Shown piece by piece: positions 22,792-29,966 of a DNA stretch of 35,778 nt. Each line of letters opens with the position of its first letter. The stretch's first letter is position 1. Source of the stretch: Chloroflexota bacterium. Its GTDB lineage: Bacteria > Chloroflexota > Anaerolineae > UBA4142. The notes under the pieces are model-generated. The model made no database searches. It was not told where the DNA came from and saw only the letters and a list, made by a program, of their open reading frames with translations. Location of the stretch: the NCBI GenBank assembly GCA_016215025.1, contig JACRMI010000036.1, positions 1-35,778 on the forward strand, in the 5' to 3' direction. A program made the position numbers and the translations under genes.

Positions 22792-22965
22792 TTAATGATG
22801 TCCTGAATGCTCGGAAGATTTCGTCCCGACAAACTTTTCGGGATTTTTGTCGAAGGTGGCTTTGCATCCCTTTGAACAAAAATAGTAGGTCTGTCCGTTG
22901 AACTCACTCTTGCATGCGGCGGTTTTGGGATCAACGTCCATTCCGCATACGGGGTCTTTTGCCAT
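22792..22965 (-). CDS. Small YHS-domain metal-binding protein
   Basis: 57 residues that form one complete YHS domain: MAKDPVCGMDVDPKTAAC, then FNGQTYYFCSKGCKATF and NPEKF, ending with a His-rich tail (HSGHH). The cysteines of DPVCGM, AAC, and FCSKGC plus the tail His are likely heavy-metal ligands (copper or similar). YHS domains occur in copper-transport ATPases and as free chaperone-like proteins. AAGGAG lies upstream of the ATG. It precedes the lipoprotein-to-ccdA gene row. Its sequence is close to the broken YHS tail on the ABC ATPase at 7491-8327, so the window has an intact and a damaged version. Confidence 0.85.
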   Translation of the reverse strand: MAKDPVCGMDVDPKTAACKSEFNGQTYYFCSKGCKATFDKNPEKFVGTKSSEHSGHH

Positions 22966-23007
22966 TTGCTCAACTCCTTGTTGAAATTTTTGTATCGTAC
23001 TATCGAT

Positions 23008-23700
23008 TTAATTGTGCGTGACGACGGGCGTGCCAATTCCCGCCCAGTTGAAAAACCATTCGGCGTCGGCGAGCGAAAGTTTCGCTGACATTTGATCTAG
23101 TCAACGCGCAAACGGACACGGCGCAACGCTCCCGCGTTGCGACCATGTCCTTGTAGTTAGGTGTTCGTCGCATCGAAGTGTCAGCACTTCGGATGCTAGA
23201 ACACCTAACTACGCCGCGTAGAGGCGTGTTGGTGAAAATAGTCTTGTCAGCAAATGTAATTGGTCATCATACTAGGCGCACGTCGCTAGGCTTTTGCCGA
23301 TTCACGCAGCCGCGACTCATCGGCTGCCCAAAGTTGCGATGCCAGTACGTCCCGTGCAATGCGTATGCCTCGTAAAAGTACATGACGTTCGGCACATTGG
23401 GCAGATAGTAATAATCGTTCGACGCTTTGCTGCCGCCGCTCATCGTTTGCGATTTGTATTTCACATAGATTTTGTATTGACCGACCGGCGTGGGCGTTCG
23501 CGCGACGCCGGTGGAGACGAGCGCCGAGCGCACCACGCGTGTTCCTTCATACGCGGCAATCGATTGCGTGGATAAATTCACGTCGATCCATTTGCCTGCA
23601 CTCGCCGGATTCGTTGTAGCCGATGTGTGCGCGGGTGCCGCCTCATCGATAATCGGCGTCGCGGCTTTTAGATTCAGGCGTTGCCCGACGTAATGAACTA
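23008..23700 (-). pseudogene. L,D-transpeptidase (YkuD) gene with LysM remnant, split by insertion
   Basis: From about 23700 downward the frame reads VHYVGQRLNLKA (end of a LysM repeat), a linker, then the YkuD domain GKWIDVNLSTQSIAAYEG, HGTYWHRNFGQPMSRGCVN with the catalytic HG...SxGC residues. After CVN (23300) the frame is lost. The missing end, LSLADAEWFFNWAGIGTPVV, resumes at 23079 and stops at 23008. The 220 bp between them (23080-23299) is an insertion. At its 5' side the gene is cut off by an IS200-type element. The family cross-links peptidoglycan. The product would lack the last strand and its export signal, so the gene is almost certainly dead. Confidence 0.8.
23080..23299. mobile_element. 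220-bp non-coding insertion made of nested hairpins
   Basis: This block interrupts the L,D-transpeptidase frame exactly between its CVN and LSLADAEW codons. It contains a hairpin with 14-bp perfect outer arms GTAGTTAGGTGTTC / GAACACCTAACTAC (about 23154-23215) enclosing CGAAGTG/CACTTCG, and a second hairpin GGACACGGCGCAACGC / GCGTTGCGACCATGTCC (about 23113-23151) with one mismatch and one bulge. No ORF is present. It looks like a non-autonomous palindromic element (MITE- or REP-like). Exact ends and a target duplication are not clear from this copy. Confidence 0.6.
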
Positions 23701-24165
23701 CCCCGCCGCAAGCGGACGGGGTATCGTCCGTTAAAACAACTTGAGTTGCTGTGCATGTAACTGCACATACTGCTGTGCTCGTCCTTGGTTTTTTACATAC
23801 TGCTTGATTACATCTTCCGTCGCATGCTGCCCGCGGTGAGGCTTTTTATCAGTGTGATGATCTTGGTTGGACTGTAGGTGGGAACTGATTGCACCAGAAA
23901 ATGGACATGATCTTTATCGGTTCCAATTTCGAGAAACTCGATTTGATAGCGGTCAGCAATAGACAGGCATACTGCTTTCAACACTCGATCAACGGTTTCA
24001 TCGATCACCGCTCTTCGGTATTTGGCTGGACACACAAAATGATAGACCAGGATGGACACGTTATGACTTTTTCGGATCAGTTGACTCATGCGCTAATCTT
24101 AGCACAGCTTAGACCAGAAGCGTATTCAAGCCTCCAAAAAATTGCGCCGCAGAGCGGCGGGGTAT
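23700..24165 (-). mobile_element. Decayed IS200/IS605-type element
   Basis: The element is bounded by GC-rich hairpins typical of this group: ACCCCGCCGCAAGCGGACGGGGT (in two parts, 23700-23722) on one side and CGCCGC-AGA-GCGGCG (24145-24159) on the other, both next to GGGGTAT. It encodes a damaged HUH transposase. There are no inverted terminal repeats, as expected for the group. It lies directly upstream of, and probably truncated, the L,D-transpeptidase gene. With a broken transposase it could move only if complemented in trans. Confidence 0.65.
23731..24089 (-). pseudogene. tnpA: TnpA (Y1/HUH transposase) with internal deletion and frameshift
   Basis: The first 93 codons (MSQLIRKSHNVSILVYHFVC...) match the start of IS200-type TnpA, including the HUH motif HVHFLV (H61, H63). 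After LIKSLTAGSM the frame ends early at 23808. The true C-terminus, QHATEDVIKQYVKNQGRA to LKLF, is encoded in another frame just downstream and stops at 23731; it still contains the Tyr (KQYVKNQ) in the position of the catalytic residue. Roughly 25-30 codons between SLTA and QHATED (the usual LWGGxxWxxGYY stretch) are missing. So this is a deletion with frame change, not an active enzyme. Confidence 0.75.
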
Positions 24166-24213
24166 TAGACCCGTACTGGAATAAAAGGGTATTAGACCCG
24201 TACTGGAATAAAA
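24160..24213. repeat. 27-bp tandem duplication at the IS200 edge
   Basis: The word GGGTATTAGACCCGTACTGG followed by AATAAAA occurs twice without a spacer (24160-24186, 24187-24213). Each copy contains GGGT...ACCC. It lies exactly at the border of the IS200-type element, so a slipped or repeated transposition/excision event is a simple explanation. No gene is seen from 24090 to 24255. Confidence 0.7.
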
Positions 24214-24255
24214 ACAAAATTCGCCCTTCGGGATTCGCGTGATTCGCGGATCGAT

Positions 24256-25476
24256 TTATTTCTTGTCCCAGGAAAATTTGCGCGTAAAGATCGGAATCTT
24301 TTTGATTTCGGAGATTGTCAGCGTGCGCTCGCCTTCAAACGAATCATACCACGCCGCGGTTTCGTTGCCTGCTGCAAGCAGCCAAGGGCAAAACGCAAAC
24401 AAGTAATCGGGCAGCGGTGAGCCATCCGCTAGCTTGCCATCCAAGAACCAGCGGAACAAGGCAACATGGTACTGAGCGTGCAACTTGTTGTCAATCGACG
24501 GAAAGCGATTGTCTTCCGCCGATTTGTATTTCCAGCCGCCCTCACCTGCAACAAACGGTGGAACAAAACCGATTTCCTGTTGAAAGACATCGGCGAAAAT
24601 GCGAAAGCCGAGCACGCCCACTTCGTCTTCGGTATAGTTCGGCGGATGATTCACGCCGTACGGATGCGGCACAAAAAACATCCGACCAAAGAGTGCTTCA
24701 CCTTTCCGCGCCTTGACCGTTTGCAACACCGCGCGTAACCATTCCTCATCCAGCGTTTGCAGGCCCACGTAACCACCGGCGTTGTAAATGTCTTTTGCCG
24801 CATTTACAACGTACGATACCCACTGATCGCGATTGATCTCGTGTCCTTCAGCCCACTCTTCGACCGTGTCGGGTTCGTTGTAAAGTTGAAAATATGGCGG
24901 CAGTCCATTGTCTTTGAGAATTTGAATGTCGCGGTCCCATGCATAGTAACGTTGATTTGCCCGCATGAACCGTCGCCAAATGGGAATGATACCTGCCGCT
25001 TTGAATTGCGGTGCGGCGATTTTCAACTGATTTTCATCGGAATAAATTGCTAACACCCAGCGCATCTGCAAATCCTTCATGCGCGGAATCTGAATTTCGA
25101 AATCACGGGGCGAATAATAACCGTTTGGCAAAAAGTGAATGCAGCGCCCATTATCGTTAGCAGGACGGGGCCAATCGCGCAGCGTCAGCGCGGGCAAGTC
25201 GGTTCGCAACGGCAGTGGCGCAGGCGTTGCGGTCGCCGTGATCGTCGGAGTTGCATTGGGTATCAAATCCACAGTCGGAAGAGAAACCGGCGTCGATGAA
25301 TCGTCCGGAACAATTGTCGATGTCGATTCGGGATTCACTGCAATAGCAAATCGGGTCGGGAGCGGAGTAGGCTCGCCGCCGATCAAGCCTTGCAACACCA
25401 TCGATGGCGAACATGCGAGCGATGCAGCGCCAATCAGCACGAGAATTGCGCCGACGGCATTCAAACGAATTTTCAT
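24256..25476 (-). CDS. Secreted lipoprotein with glycoside-hydrolase-like TIM barrel
   Basis: 406 residues. MKIRLNAVGAILVLIGAASL is followed by a lipobox Cys, then a Thr/Pro-rich linker (about 35-95) and a catalytic-type domain. Clan GH-A hallmarks are seen: a strand ending in YFQLYNEPD (acid/base Glu after Asn) and a later strand FVAGEGGW with a Glu that could be the nucleophile. RWVLAIYSDENQL and GIIPIWRRFMRANQ look like early barrel strands. GGAAG precedes the chosen ATG at good spacing. The substrate is unknown and no GH family is claimed. The divergent neighbour is the threonine dehydratase gene; a -10-like TATAAT (minus strand, 25504-25499) lies 22 bp upstream. Confidence 0.65.
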   Translation of the reverse strand: MKIRLNAVGAILVLIGAASLACSPSMVLQGLIGGEPTPLPTRFAIAVNPESTSTIVPDDSSTPVSLPTVDLIPNATPTITATATPAPLPLRTDLPALTLRDWPRPANDNGRCIHFLPNGYYSPRDFEIQIPRMKDLQMRWVLAIYSDENQLKIAAPQFKAAGIIPIWRRFMRANQRYYAWDRDIQILKDNGLPPYFQLYNEPDTVEEWAEGHEINRDQWVSYVVNAAKDIYNAGGYVGLQTLDEEWLRAVLQTVKARKGEALFGRMFFVPHPYGVNHPPNYTEDEVGVLGFRIFADVFQQEIGFVPPFVAGEGGWKYKSAEDNRFPSIDNKLHAQYHVALFRWFLDGKLADGSPLPDYLFAFCPWLLAAGNETAAWYDSFEGERTLTISEIKKIPIFTRKFSWDKK

Positions 25477-25572
25477 CTGCACACTTCCTTTCATTCGACC
25501 ATTATAACACAAAGCTCCCGGCGGTCAGGTTTTCAAACATGCGTCGGACTTTTGATTTGTAGAAAATGTCGA

Positions 25573-25601
25573 TTGTAAGCCTGCGAGGCGTATGTTATAA
25601 T
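25573..25601 (+). promoter_or_regulatory. Sigma70-type promoter for a leaderless transcript
   Basis: TTGTAA (25573-25578), a 17-bp spacer and a perfect TATAAT (25596-25601) end six bases before the ATG of the threonine dehydratase gene. Transcription would start at or within a base or two of the ATG, so the mRNA would be leaderless; indeed no Shine-Dalgarno is present. Confidence 0.6.
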
Positions 25602-25607
25602 GCAGTC

Positions 25608-26570
25608 ATGGAAAACGACCGCCCCTCTCTTCCAGATATTATACTCGCCAAACAAACCATTTCCCGTTATCTCCCACGCACGCCGTTGCATAATTACCCC
25701 GCGCTCGATAAACTCGTCGGCACGCGCGTAATGGTCAAGCACGAAAATCATCAACCGGTCGGCGCATTCAAGGTGCGCGGCGGCATCAATTTGATGGCAC
25801 GCCTTTCCGATGCCGAGCGCATGTGCGGCGTGATTGCTGCATCAACTGGGAACCATGGACAATCGGTCGCCTATGCCGCGCGTGAGTTCGGCGTGCGCGC
25901 GACGATTGTCGTGCCCGAACGCGCCAACCCGATGAAAGTCCAAGCCATGCAAAACCTGGGTGCGACCGTAATCTTTCATGGTCCCGATTTCGATTCGGCG
26001 CGTGTGTATTGCGAGACCCTCGCACGACAGCAAGGCATGAGGTACGTGCATAGCGGAAATGAACCGGATTTGATAGCGGGCGTTGGAACCATTGCCCTCG
26101 AAATCCTCGAAGACGCACCAGAAGTGGATACGATCATCGTACCCATTGGGGGCGGCAGTGGCGCAGCCGGTGCCTGTCTTGCTGCAAAAGCACTCAATCC
26201 CAAGGTTCAAATCATCGGCGTCCAATCCGAACGCGCGCCCGCGGCGTACAAATCATGGAAATCCAAGAGTTTACTCGAAGATAAAATGGAAACGTTCGCC
26301 GAAGGGCTTGCCACGCGAGTGGCATTTGCATTGCCGCAATCAATCCTGTGGGACATGCTCGACGATTTTATTCTCGTCAGCGATGCTGAAATTCGCCACG
26401 CGATTGTGTTGTTGATCGAAAAGGCGCACACGCTGGCAGAAGCGGCGGGCGCATCGCCCCTAGCCGCCGCATTGAAAATTGCCAATCGATTGCAAGGTAA
26501 AAACACTGCGCTGGTATTGAGCGGCGGTAACATTACGCCCGCGCAATTACGCGAGTGTCTAGAAAGTTAA
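25608..26570 (+). CDS. Threonine/serine dehydratase-like PLP enzyme
   Basis: 320 residues, fold type II PLP enzyme. The Schiff-base Lys is K55 in QPVGAFKVRGG, the phosphate loop is PIGGGSGAAG (179-188), and the substrate loop is ASTGNHGQS (78-86). It lacks the C-terminal ACT domain of biosynthetic IlvA, so it resembles catabolic threonine dehydratase or serine racemase/dehydratase. It would deaminate Thr or Ser to 2-oxobutyrate or pyruvate with ammonia. The start is set at the ATG right after a strong -10 box (see promoter). It ends two bases before the first PilZ gene, so the two are probably cotranscribed. It is of usual length and fully intact. Confidence 0.9.
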   Translation: MENDRPSLPDIILAKQTISRYLPRTPLHNYPALDKLVGTRVMVKHENHQPVGAFKVRGGINLMARLSDAERMCGVIAASTGNHGQSVAYAAREFGVRATIVVPERANPMKVQAMQNLGATVIFHGPDFDSARVYCETLARQQGMRYVHSGNEPDLIAGVGTIALEILEDAPEVDTIIVPIGGGSGAAGACLAAKALNPKVQIIGVQSERAPAAYKSWKSKSLLEDKMETFAEGLATRVAFALPQSILWDMLDDFILVSDAEIRHAIVLLIEKAHTLAEAAGASPLAAALKIANRLQGKNTALVLSGGNITPAQLRECLES

Positions 26571-26572
26571 CC

Positions 26573-26926
26573 ATGCCTTACGATGAACGTCGCACTGAAC
26601 CGCGCGCGAAGGCAGCTAGCCAAATCATGTTCGAGTGTTTTCGGCATGGTACCAAAATCAGCCAGGGTTTTGCGCGCACGATCAATCTCAGCGAGCATGG
26701 CGCGCTCGTCGAAACGCCTTGCGCCATGGATTTAGATAGCTCATTGATCTTGTCGATCCACGCGCCATTTTATTTGTTGGTCATTCAAGGCAACGTCGTG
26801 CATTCACGCCAGATTTCTGAAACCACCTATCACATTGGAGTCCGTTTGATCAATTCCATCGAAGGTAATTGGGACCATTTGAAAAAGGATGTTCAGAAGC
26901 GCTTGCAGCAAGGGGATGTCGCGTAA
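26573..26926 (+). CDS. PilZ-domain protein (copy 1 of tandem pair)
   Basis: 117 residues, a single PilZ domain. The c-di-GMP signature is present: an RxxxR-type N-terminal arm (DERRTEPRAKA) and the strand motif TINLSEHGALVE (N/DxSxxG). In the family these bind c-di-GMP and control motility, matrix or enzymes by contact. The start is two bases after the dehydratase stop, so translation is probably coupled. A paralogue of identical length follows at 27032. Differences cluster in the arm and C-terminus, while the core (FARTIN-SEHGALVE, PFY-LVIQGNVVHSRQIS) is nearly unchanged, which suggests a fairly recent duplication. Confidence 0.88.
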   Translation: MPYDERRTEPRAKAASQIMFECFRHGTKISQGFARTINLSEHGALVETPCAMDLDSSLILSIHAPFYLLVIQGNVVHSRQISETTYHIGVRLINSIEGNWDHLKKDVQKRLQQGDVA

Positions 26927-27031
26927 CGCCAGCCACACCGTCATCGGGCGGTTTTGCATAAGCATTTATGGATAGTAAGCAAGCCGAAAACATCATGCTC
27001 ACATCGTTGTGTGATTATCCAGAGGTGGACC

Positions 27032-27385
27032 ATGCTTCAGGATGAACGTCGGAGTGAACCCCGTGCCAAAGCGGCATACCAGATCACGTTTGAATGCTTT
27101 CGACATGGTGTCAAAATTAGCCAGGGTTTTGCGCGCACGATCAATGTCAGCGAGCATGGCGCACTCGTCGAAATGCCTTGCGCGATAGATTTGGATGCTT
27201 CTCTGATCTTGTCGATTAACGCGCCGTTTTACATGCTGGTGATTCAAGGCAACGTCGTGCATTCTCGTCAAATCTCCCCGACTGCCTACCATATTGGCGT
27301 GCGACTGACAAATTGCATCGAAGGGAATTGGGACCATCTCAAGGTCGATGTCCGCAAGCGCATGGAGAACGGTGTTGAAGATTAA
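27032..27385 (+). CDS. PilZ-domain protein (copy 2 of tandem pair)
   Basis: 117 residues, paralogous to the preceding gene over its whole length. It keeps DERRSEPRAKA and TINVSEHGALVE, so c-di-GMP binding should be preserved. Start 27032 is chosen from AGAGGTGG just upstream and from the alignment with copy 1; the frame is open further upstream into unrelated sequence. The 105-bp gap before it shows no gene. Its 3' end overlaps the start of the endonuclease III-like gene if the GTG at 27372 is used. Two PilZ copies side by side may let one form heterodimers or sense different c-di-GMP levels, which is speculation. Confidence 0.86.
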   Translation: MLQDERRSEPRAKAAYQITFECFRHGVKISQGFARTINVSEHGALVEMPCAIDLDASLILSINAPFYMLVIQGNVVHSRQISPTAYHIGVRLTNCIEGNWDHLKVDVRKRMENGVED

Positions 27386-28031
27386 CAACATCCATGCCGT
27401 TGTAAAAATCTTGCGGCGGGCGGTAAAAGAATGGCGCTCGCCGTACGTCACAGAAATGTCCCAGGCACAACGCGATCCCTTTCGCGTGTTGATTTCGACG
27501 ATGCTCAGTCTGCGCACCAAAGATGCCGTGACCGAAGTGGCATCGGAACGATTATTTGCGCTCGCCCACACGCCCGCGACGATGATGCATCTCACGCCAC
27601 GCCAAATCGAAAAGGCAATTTACCCCGTCGGTTTTTATCACACTAAAGCGCGCAACATTATCCAAGTATGTCGCGACCTCGTCGAGCAGTACGGCGGCAA
27701 AACGCCGGACGAAATCGACGAGTTGGTCAAGCTGCCCGGTGTTGGACGCAAGACGGCGAACCTTGTGCTGACGCTCGGCTATTGCAAGCTGGGAATCTGC
27801 GTCGATACGCATGTGCACCGGATTACGAATCGCTGGGGCTATGTCAAAACGAAAACGCCTGAGCAAACCGAAATGGCATTGCGCGAAAAACTGCCGACCC
27901 AATACTGGATCGAAATCAACGACGAACTGGTCGCCTTTGGGCAAAATCTTTGTCATCCGACTTCGCCAAAATGCTCGATCTGTCCTGTGTTCAAATACTG
28001 TGAACGCATCGGCGTCACGCGCAGCCGATAA
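27372..28031 (+). CDS. Endonuclease III-like HhH-GPD DNA glycosylase (copy 1)
   Basis: 219 residues. It has a helix-hairpin-helix with the catalytic Lys (KLPGVGRKTANLVL), the catalytic Asp in CVDTHVHRITNRW, and a [4Fe-4S] loop C-x6-C-x2-C-x5-C (CHPTSPKCSICPVFKYC). This is the full Nth set; the enzyme removes oxidised pyrimidines and nicks the abasic site. The start is uncertain: GTG 27372 has GGAG four bases upstream, and an ATG at 27348 without a clear ribosome site is also possible; either one overlaps the PilZ gene. A second, divergent copy follows at 28124. Confidence 0.9.
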   Translation: MLKINNIHAVVKILRRAVKEWRSPYVTEMSQAQRDPFRVLISTMLSLRTKDAVTEVASERLFALAHTPATMMHLTPRQIEKAIYPVGFYHTKARNIIQVCRDLVEQYGGKTPDEIDELVKLPGVGRKTANLVLTLGYCKLGICVDTHVHRITNRWGYVKTKTPEQTEMALREKLPTQYWIEINDELVAFGQNLCHPTSPKCSICPVFKYCERIGVTRSR

Positions 28032-28041
28032 CAATCCTTGA

Positions 28042-28111
28042 TGTCATTCTGAGCGCAGCGAAGAATCTTACAGCACGCAGGATGAGATTCTTCGCTGCGC
28101 TCAGAATGACA
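28042..28111. repeat. Palindromic repeat (TGTCATTCTGAGCG type)
   Basis: TGTCATTCTGAGCGCAGCGA with following AGAATCT (28042-28068) and its perfect inverse (28085-28111) form a 27-bp stem with a 16-nt loop. It lies between the two endonuclease III-like genes and reads MRFFAALRMT in the frame of the second gene, which has led to a false longer start there. This repeat type is widely scattered in bacterial genomes of this kind. Confidence 0.8.
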
Positions 28112-28123
28112 GTCTCAGTGAGT

Positions 28124-28780
28124 ATGAAAGATTCTGAAATTCCTGAGGCATATCGAAGATTACGCGAGGTCACCAAGCCGTGGCAACTCCCCGTCGTCGT
28201 GGATCTGGCGCGCCACGGTGCAACGCCGTACGAAATCTTGATCGCATCGCTCTTGAGCGCACGCACGCTCGACACGACGACACAAGTCATTGCGCCACGT
28301 TTATTTGTACTCGCCAACACGCCAGAAAAAATGGGCGGGCTGGACAAAAAAGAAATCGTGCGCACGATCAACGCGGTAACTTTTCCCGAACCCAAAGCGC
28401 GGCAGATTCTGGCGCTGTCGCAAATTCTAATCGACAAGTACGGGGGACAGGTCCCAAACGATCTGGATAAATTGGACGAACTGCCCGGCGTCGGACGCAA
28501 AATCGCAAACCTCGTCATCACGCAAGCGTTCAACACGCCGGGCATTTGCGTCGATATTCATGTGCATCGAATTACAAATCGCTGGGGCTATGTTCGCACC
28601 AAGACACCCGACGCAACAGAACTTGTTCTGCGCGAAAAATTGCCCAAGCACTATTGGATCGAAACAAATGGACTGCTCGTCGCGTTTGGACAAAATCTCT
28701 GCCGCCCCACTTCGCCCAAATGCTCGATTTGTCCCATCTACGAGTTTTGCGAACGCATCGGCGTAACAAGCCACCGATAG
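28124..28780 (+). CDS. Endonuclease III-like HhH-GPD DNA glycosylase (copy 2)
   Basis: 218 residues. HhH LPGVGRKIANLVI with the catalytic Lys, CVDIHVHRITNRW with the catalytic Asp, and the Fe-S loop CRPTSPKCSICPIYEFC are all kept, so it should be active. The start is the ATG (MKDSEIPEAYRRL) after the palindromic repeat, because upstream codons belong to that repeat. The N-terminal third (LARHGATPYEILIASLLSARTLD) differs clearly from copy 1 while the second half is very similar, so the copies are old paralogues or have partly recombined. Different lesion preference between the two is possible but not shown. Confidence 0.9.
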   Translation: MKDSEIPEAYRRLREVTKPWQLPVVVDLARHGATPYEILIASLLSARTLDTTTQVIAPRLFVLANTPEKMGGLDKKEIVRTINAVTFPEPKARQILALSQILIDKYGGQVPNDLDKLDELPGVGRKIANLVITQAFNTPGICVDIHVHRITNRWGYVRTKTPDATELVLREKLPKHYWIETNGLLVAFGQNLCRPTSPKCSICPIYEFCERIGVTSHR

Positions 28781-28788
28781 GAAAAACA

Positions 28789-29139
28789 ATGCCAAGACCA
28801 CAAAAAATTTTAATCGATACTGAAACTCAAGCGATGCAAATCATTTGGCCCGACGGTCATGAAAGCATCTACGATTTAACGTACCTTCGCCGCGCGTGTC
28901 CCTGCGCCGAATGCCAACCGTGGAAAGAAGGCGTCGGCGAACCGGGCAAATCGCCCGAATCGGTACTCAAAGCGGAGGGCAAACTAAACGCCGTAAGCGA
29001 TGTGATACCCATCGGCGGATACGCGATTCAGTTTCATTGGGCAGACGGACACTCGTACGGGATTTATGATTGGAACTATTTGCGCGAGTTGTGCCCGTGC
29101 GATGAGGACGTTGCAAAAAGAAGACAATCGACGGAATGA
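28789..29139 (+). CDS. DUF971 (GBBH-like N-terminal) protein
   Basis: 116 residues. Family motifs are IIWPDGHESIYDLTYLRRACPCAECQ, then GYAIQFHWADGHSYGIYDWNYLRELCP. The CPCAxC cysteines with a later CPC (LCPCDED) could bind a metal, as proposed for some DUF971 members linked to Fe-S cluster work. AGGA precedes the ATG. It starts eight bases after the stop of an Fe-S-containing DNA glycosylase, which fits (without proving) a part in Fe-S handling. Intact and of normal length. Confidence 0.88.
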   Translation: MPRPQKILIDTETQAMQIIWPDGHESIYDLTYLRRACPCAECQPWKEGVGEPGKSPESVLKAEGKLNAVSDVIPIGGYAIQFHWADGHSYGIYDWNYLRELCPCDEDVAKRRQSTE

Positions 29140-29191
29140 GTTCCTCCGAGTTCCTTGTACTCATAAGAACTCAGGGGAACTCTGAGGAACT
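29138..29191. repeat. Intergenic hairpin repeat
   Basis: GAGTTCCTCCGAGTTCC (29138-29154) and GGAACTCTGAGGAACT (29176-29191) form a long imperfect stem overlapping the DUF971 stop codon. No T-run follows, so it is a repeat rather than a classic terminator. Confidence 0.6.
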
Positions 29192-29205
29192 GCATTGGAG
29201 GAACA

Positions 29206-29871
29206 TTGACCGACATCACACCCCAACTTGCAATTTGGATCGAGCAAGTCCACTCGCTTGCCCAAACAGGATTAGCATTCAGTCCATCGACCTATGATGT
29301 AGAACGATACGAGGAGCTTTTAAAAGTCACCGCGACAATGGCAGCCACGCTCAACGCCAACGCCATTCTCGATCCAGATTTGGCGGAGAGACTTGACAAA
29401 CGCTGGCGCGCCGATGTGGTGCCGGGTGTCCCAGGTTACGTCACACCGAAAGTAGGGATCGGCGCTGCGGTATTTAACGAGCAGGATGAACTCCTCTTGA
29501 TAAAGCGCACCGAAGGCAATTGGTTTGTCCCAACTGGGTGGGCAGATGTTGGCTATGCGCCTGCGGAGGTCGCAGCCAAAGAAGTCCGAGAGGAAACAGG
29601 ATTACTCGTGACGCCCGTGCGGGTGATCGGCATTTACGATATGGGACGTTGGTGGCGCAAGGATGCCAAGCCCTATTTTTATAACGTCATGTTTTACTGC
29701 CAGCTCGACGGTGGCGAATTGCACCCGCATCCTGTCGAAACGCAAGGCGCAGGGTTCTTTTCGCTCAACGCGTTGCCTCATCCAATGTACCGCCGCCCGC
29801 CCGATTGGATCGATCATGCATGGGCGGTGCATCAAGGCGAACAAACCGAAACATTTTTCGATCCGGCGTAA
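29206..29871 (+). CDS. Nudix hydrolase with N-terminal NUDIX_N-like region
   Basis: 221 residues: an N-terminal helical region (1-60, LAIWIEQVHSLAQTGLAFS) of the NUDIX_N type, then a Nudix fold with the box GWADVGYAPAEVAAKEVREETGLLV. Against G-x5-E-x7-REUxEExGU the first Glu is Tyr and the Arg is Lys, but the catalytic EExG helix is intact, so it is probably active on a nucleoside-diphosphate sugar or ADP-ribose-like substrate. The start is TTG, set by GGAGG five bases upstream. It is followed by a long perfect hairpin repeat. Confidence 0.85.
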   Translation: MTDITPQLAIWIEQVHSLAQTGLAFSPSTYDVERYEELLKVTATMAATLNANAILDPDLAERLDKRWRADVVPGVPGYVTPKVGIGAAVFNEQDELLLIKRTEGNWFVPTGWADVGYAPAEVAAKEVREETGLLVTPVRVIGIYDMGRWWRKDAKPYFYNVMFYCQLDGGELHPHPVETQGAGFFSLNALPHPMYRRPPDWIDHAWAVHQGEQTETFFDPA

Positions 29872-29880
29872 ATCTCTCAC

Positions 29881-29935
29881 CACAGAGAACACAGGGAACC
29901 CAGAGCATCTTTATTTTTCCCCTGTGTTCTCTGTG
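29881..29935. repeat. Perfect 16-bp hairpin repeat
   Basis: CACAGAGAACACAGGG (29881-29896) and CCCTGTGTTCTCTGTG (29920-29935) are perfect inverse copies with a 23-nt T-rich loop. It sits between the Nudix and methyltransferase genes. This kind of CACAGAG palindrome is a common dispersed repeat; it could also slow transcription. Confidence 0.7.
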
Positions 29936-29966
29936 CTCTGTAGCGTTTCAAAATATCAGAGCAATC

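Noticed and set aside
24160..24213. Possible start of a CRISPR array
   Set aside because: There are only two copies with no spacer between them, so it is a simple tandem duplication.
28082..28123. Longer N-terminus (MRFFAALRMT...) for the second endonuclease III-like gene
   Set aside because: These codons are the inverted arm of a palindromic repeat; the ATG at 28124 aligns better with the protein family.
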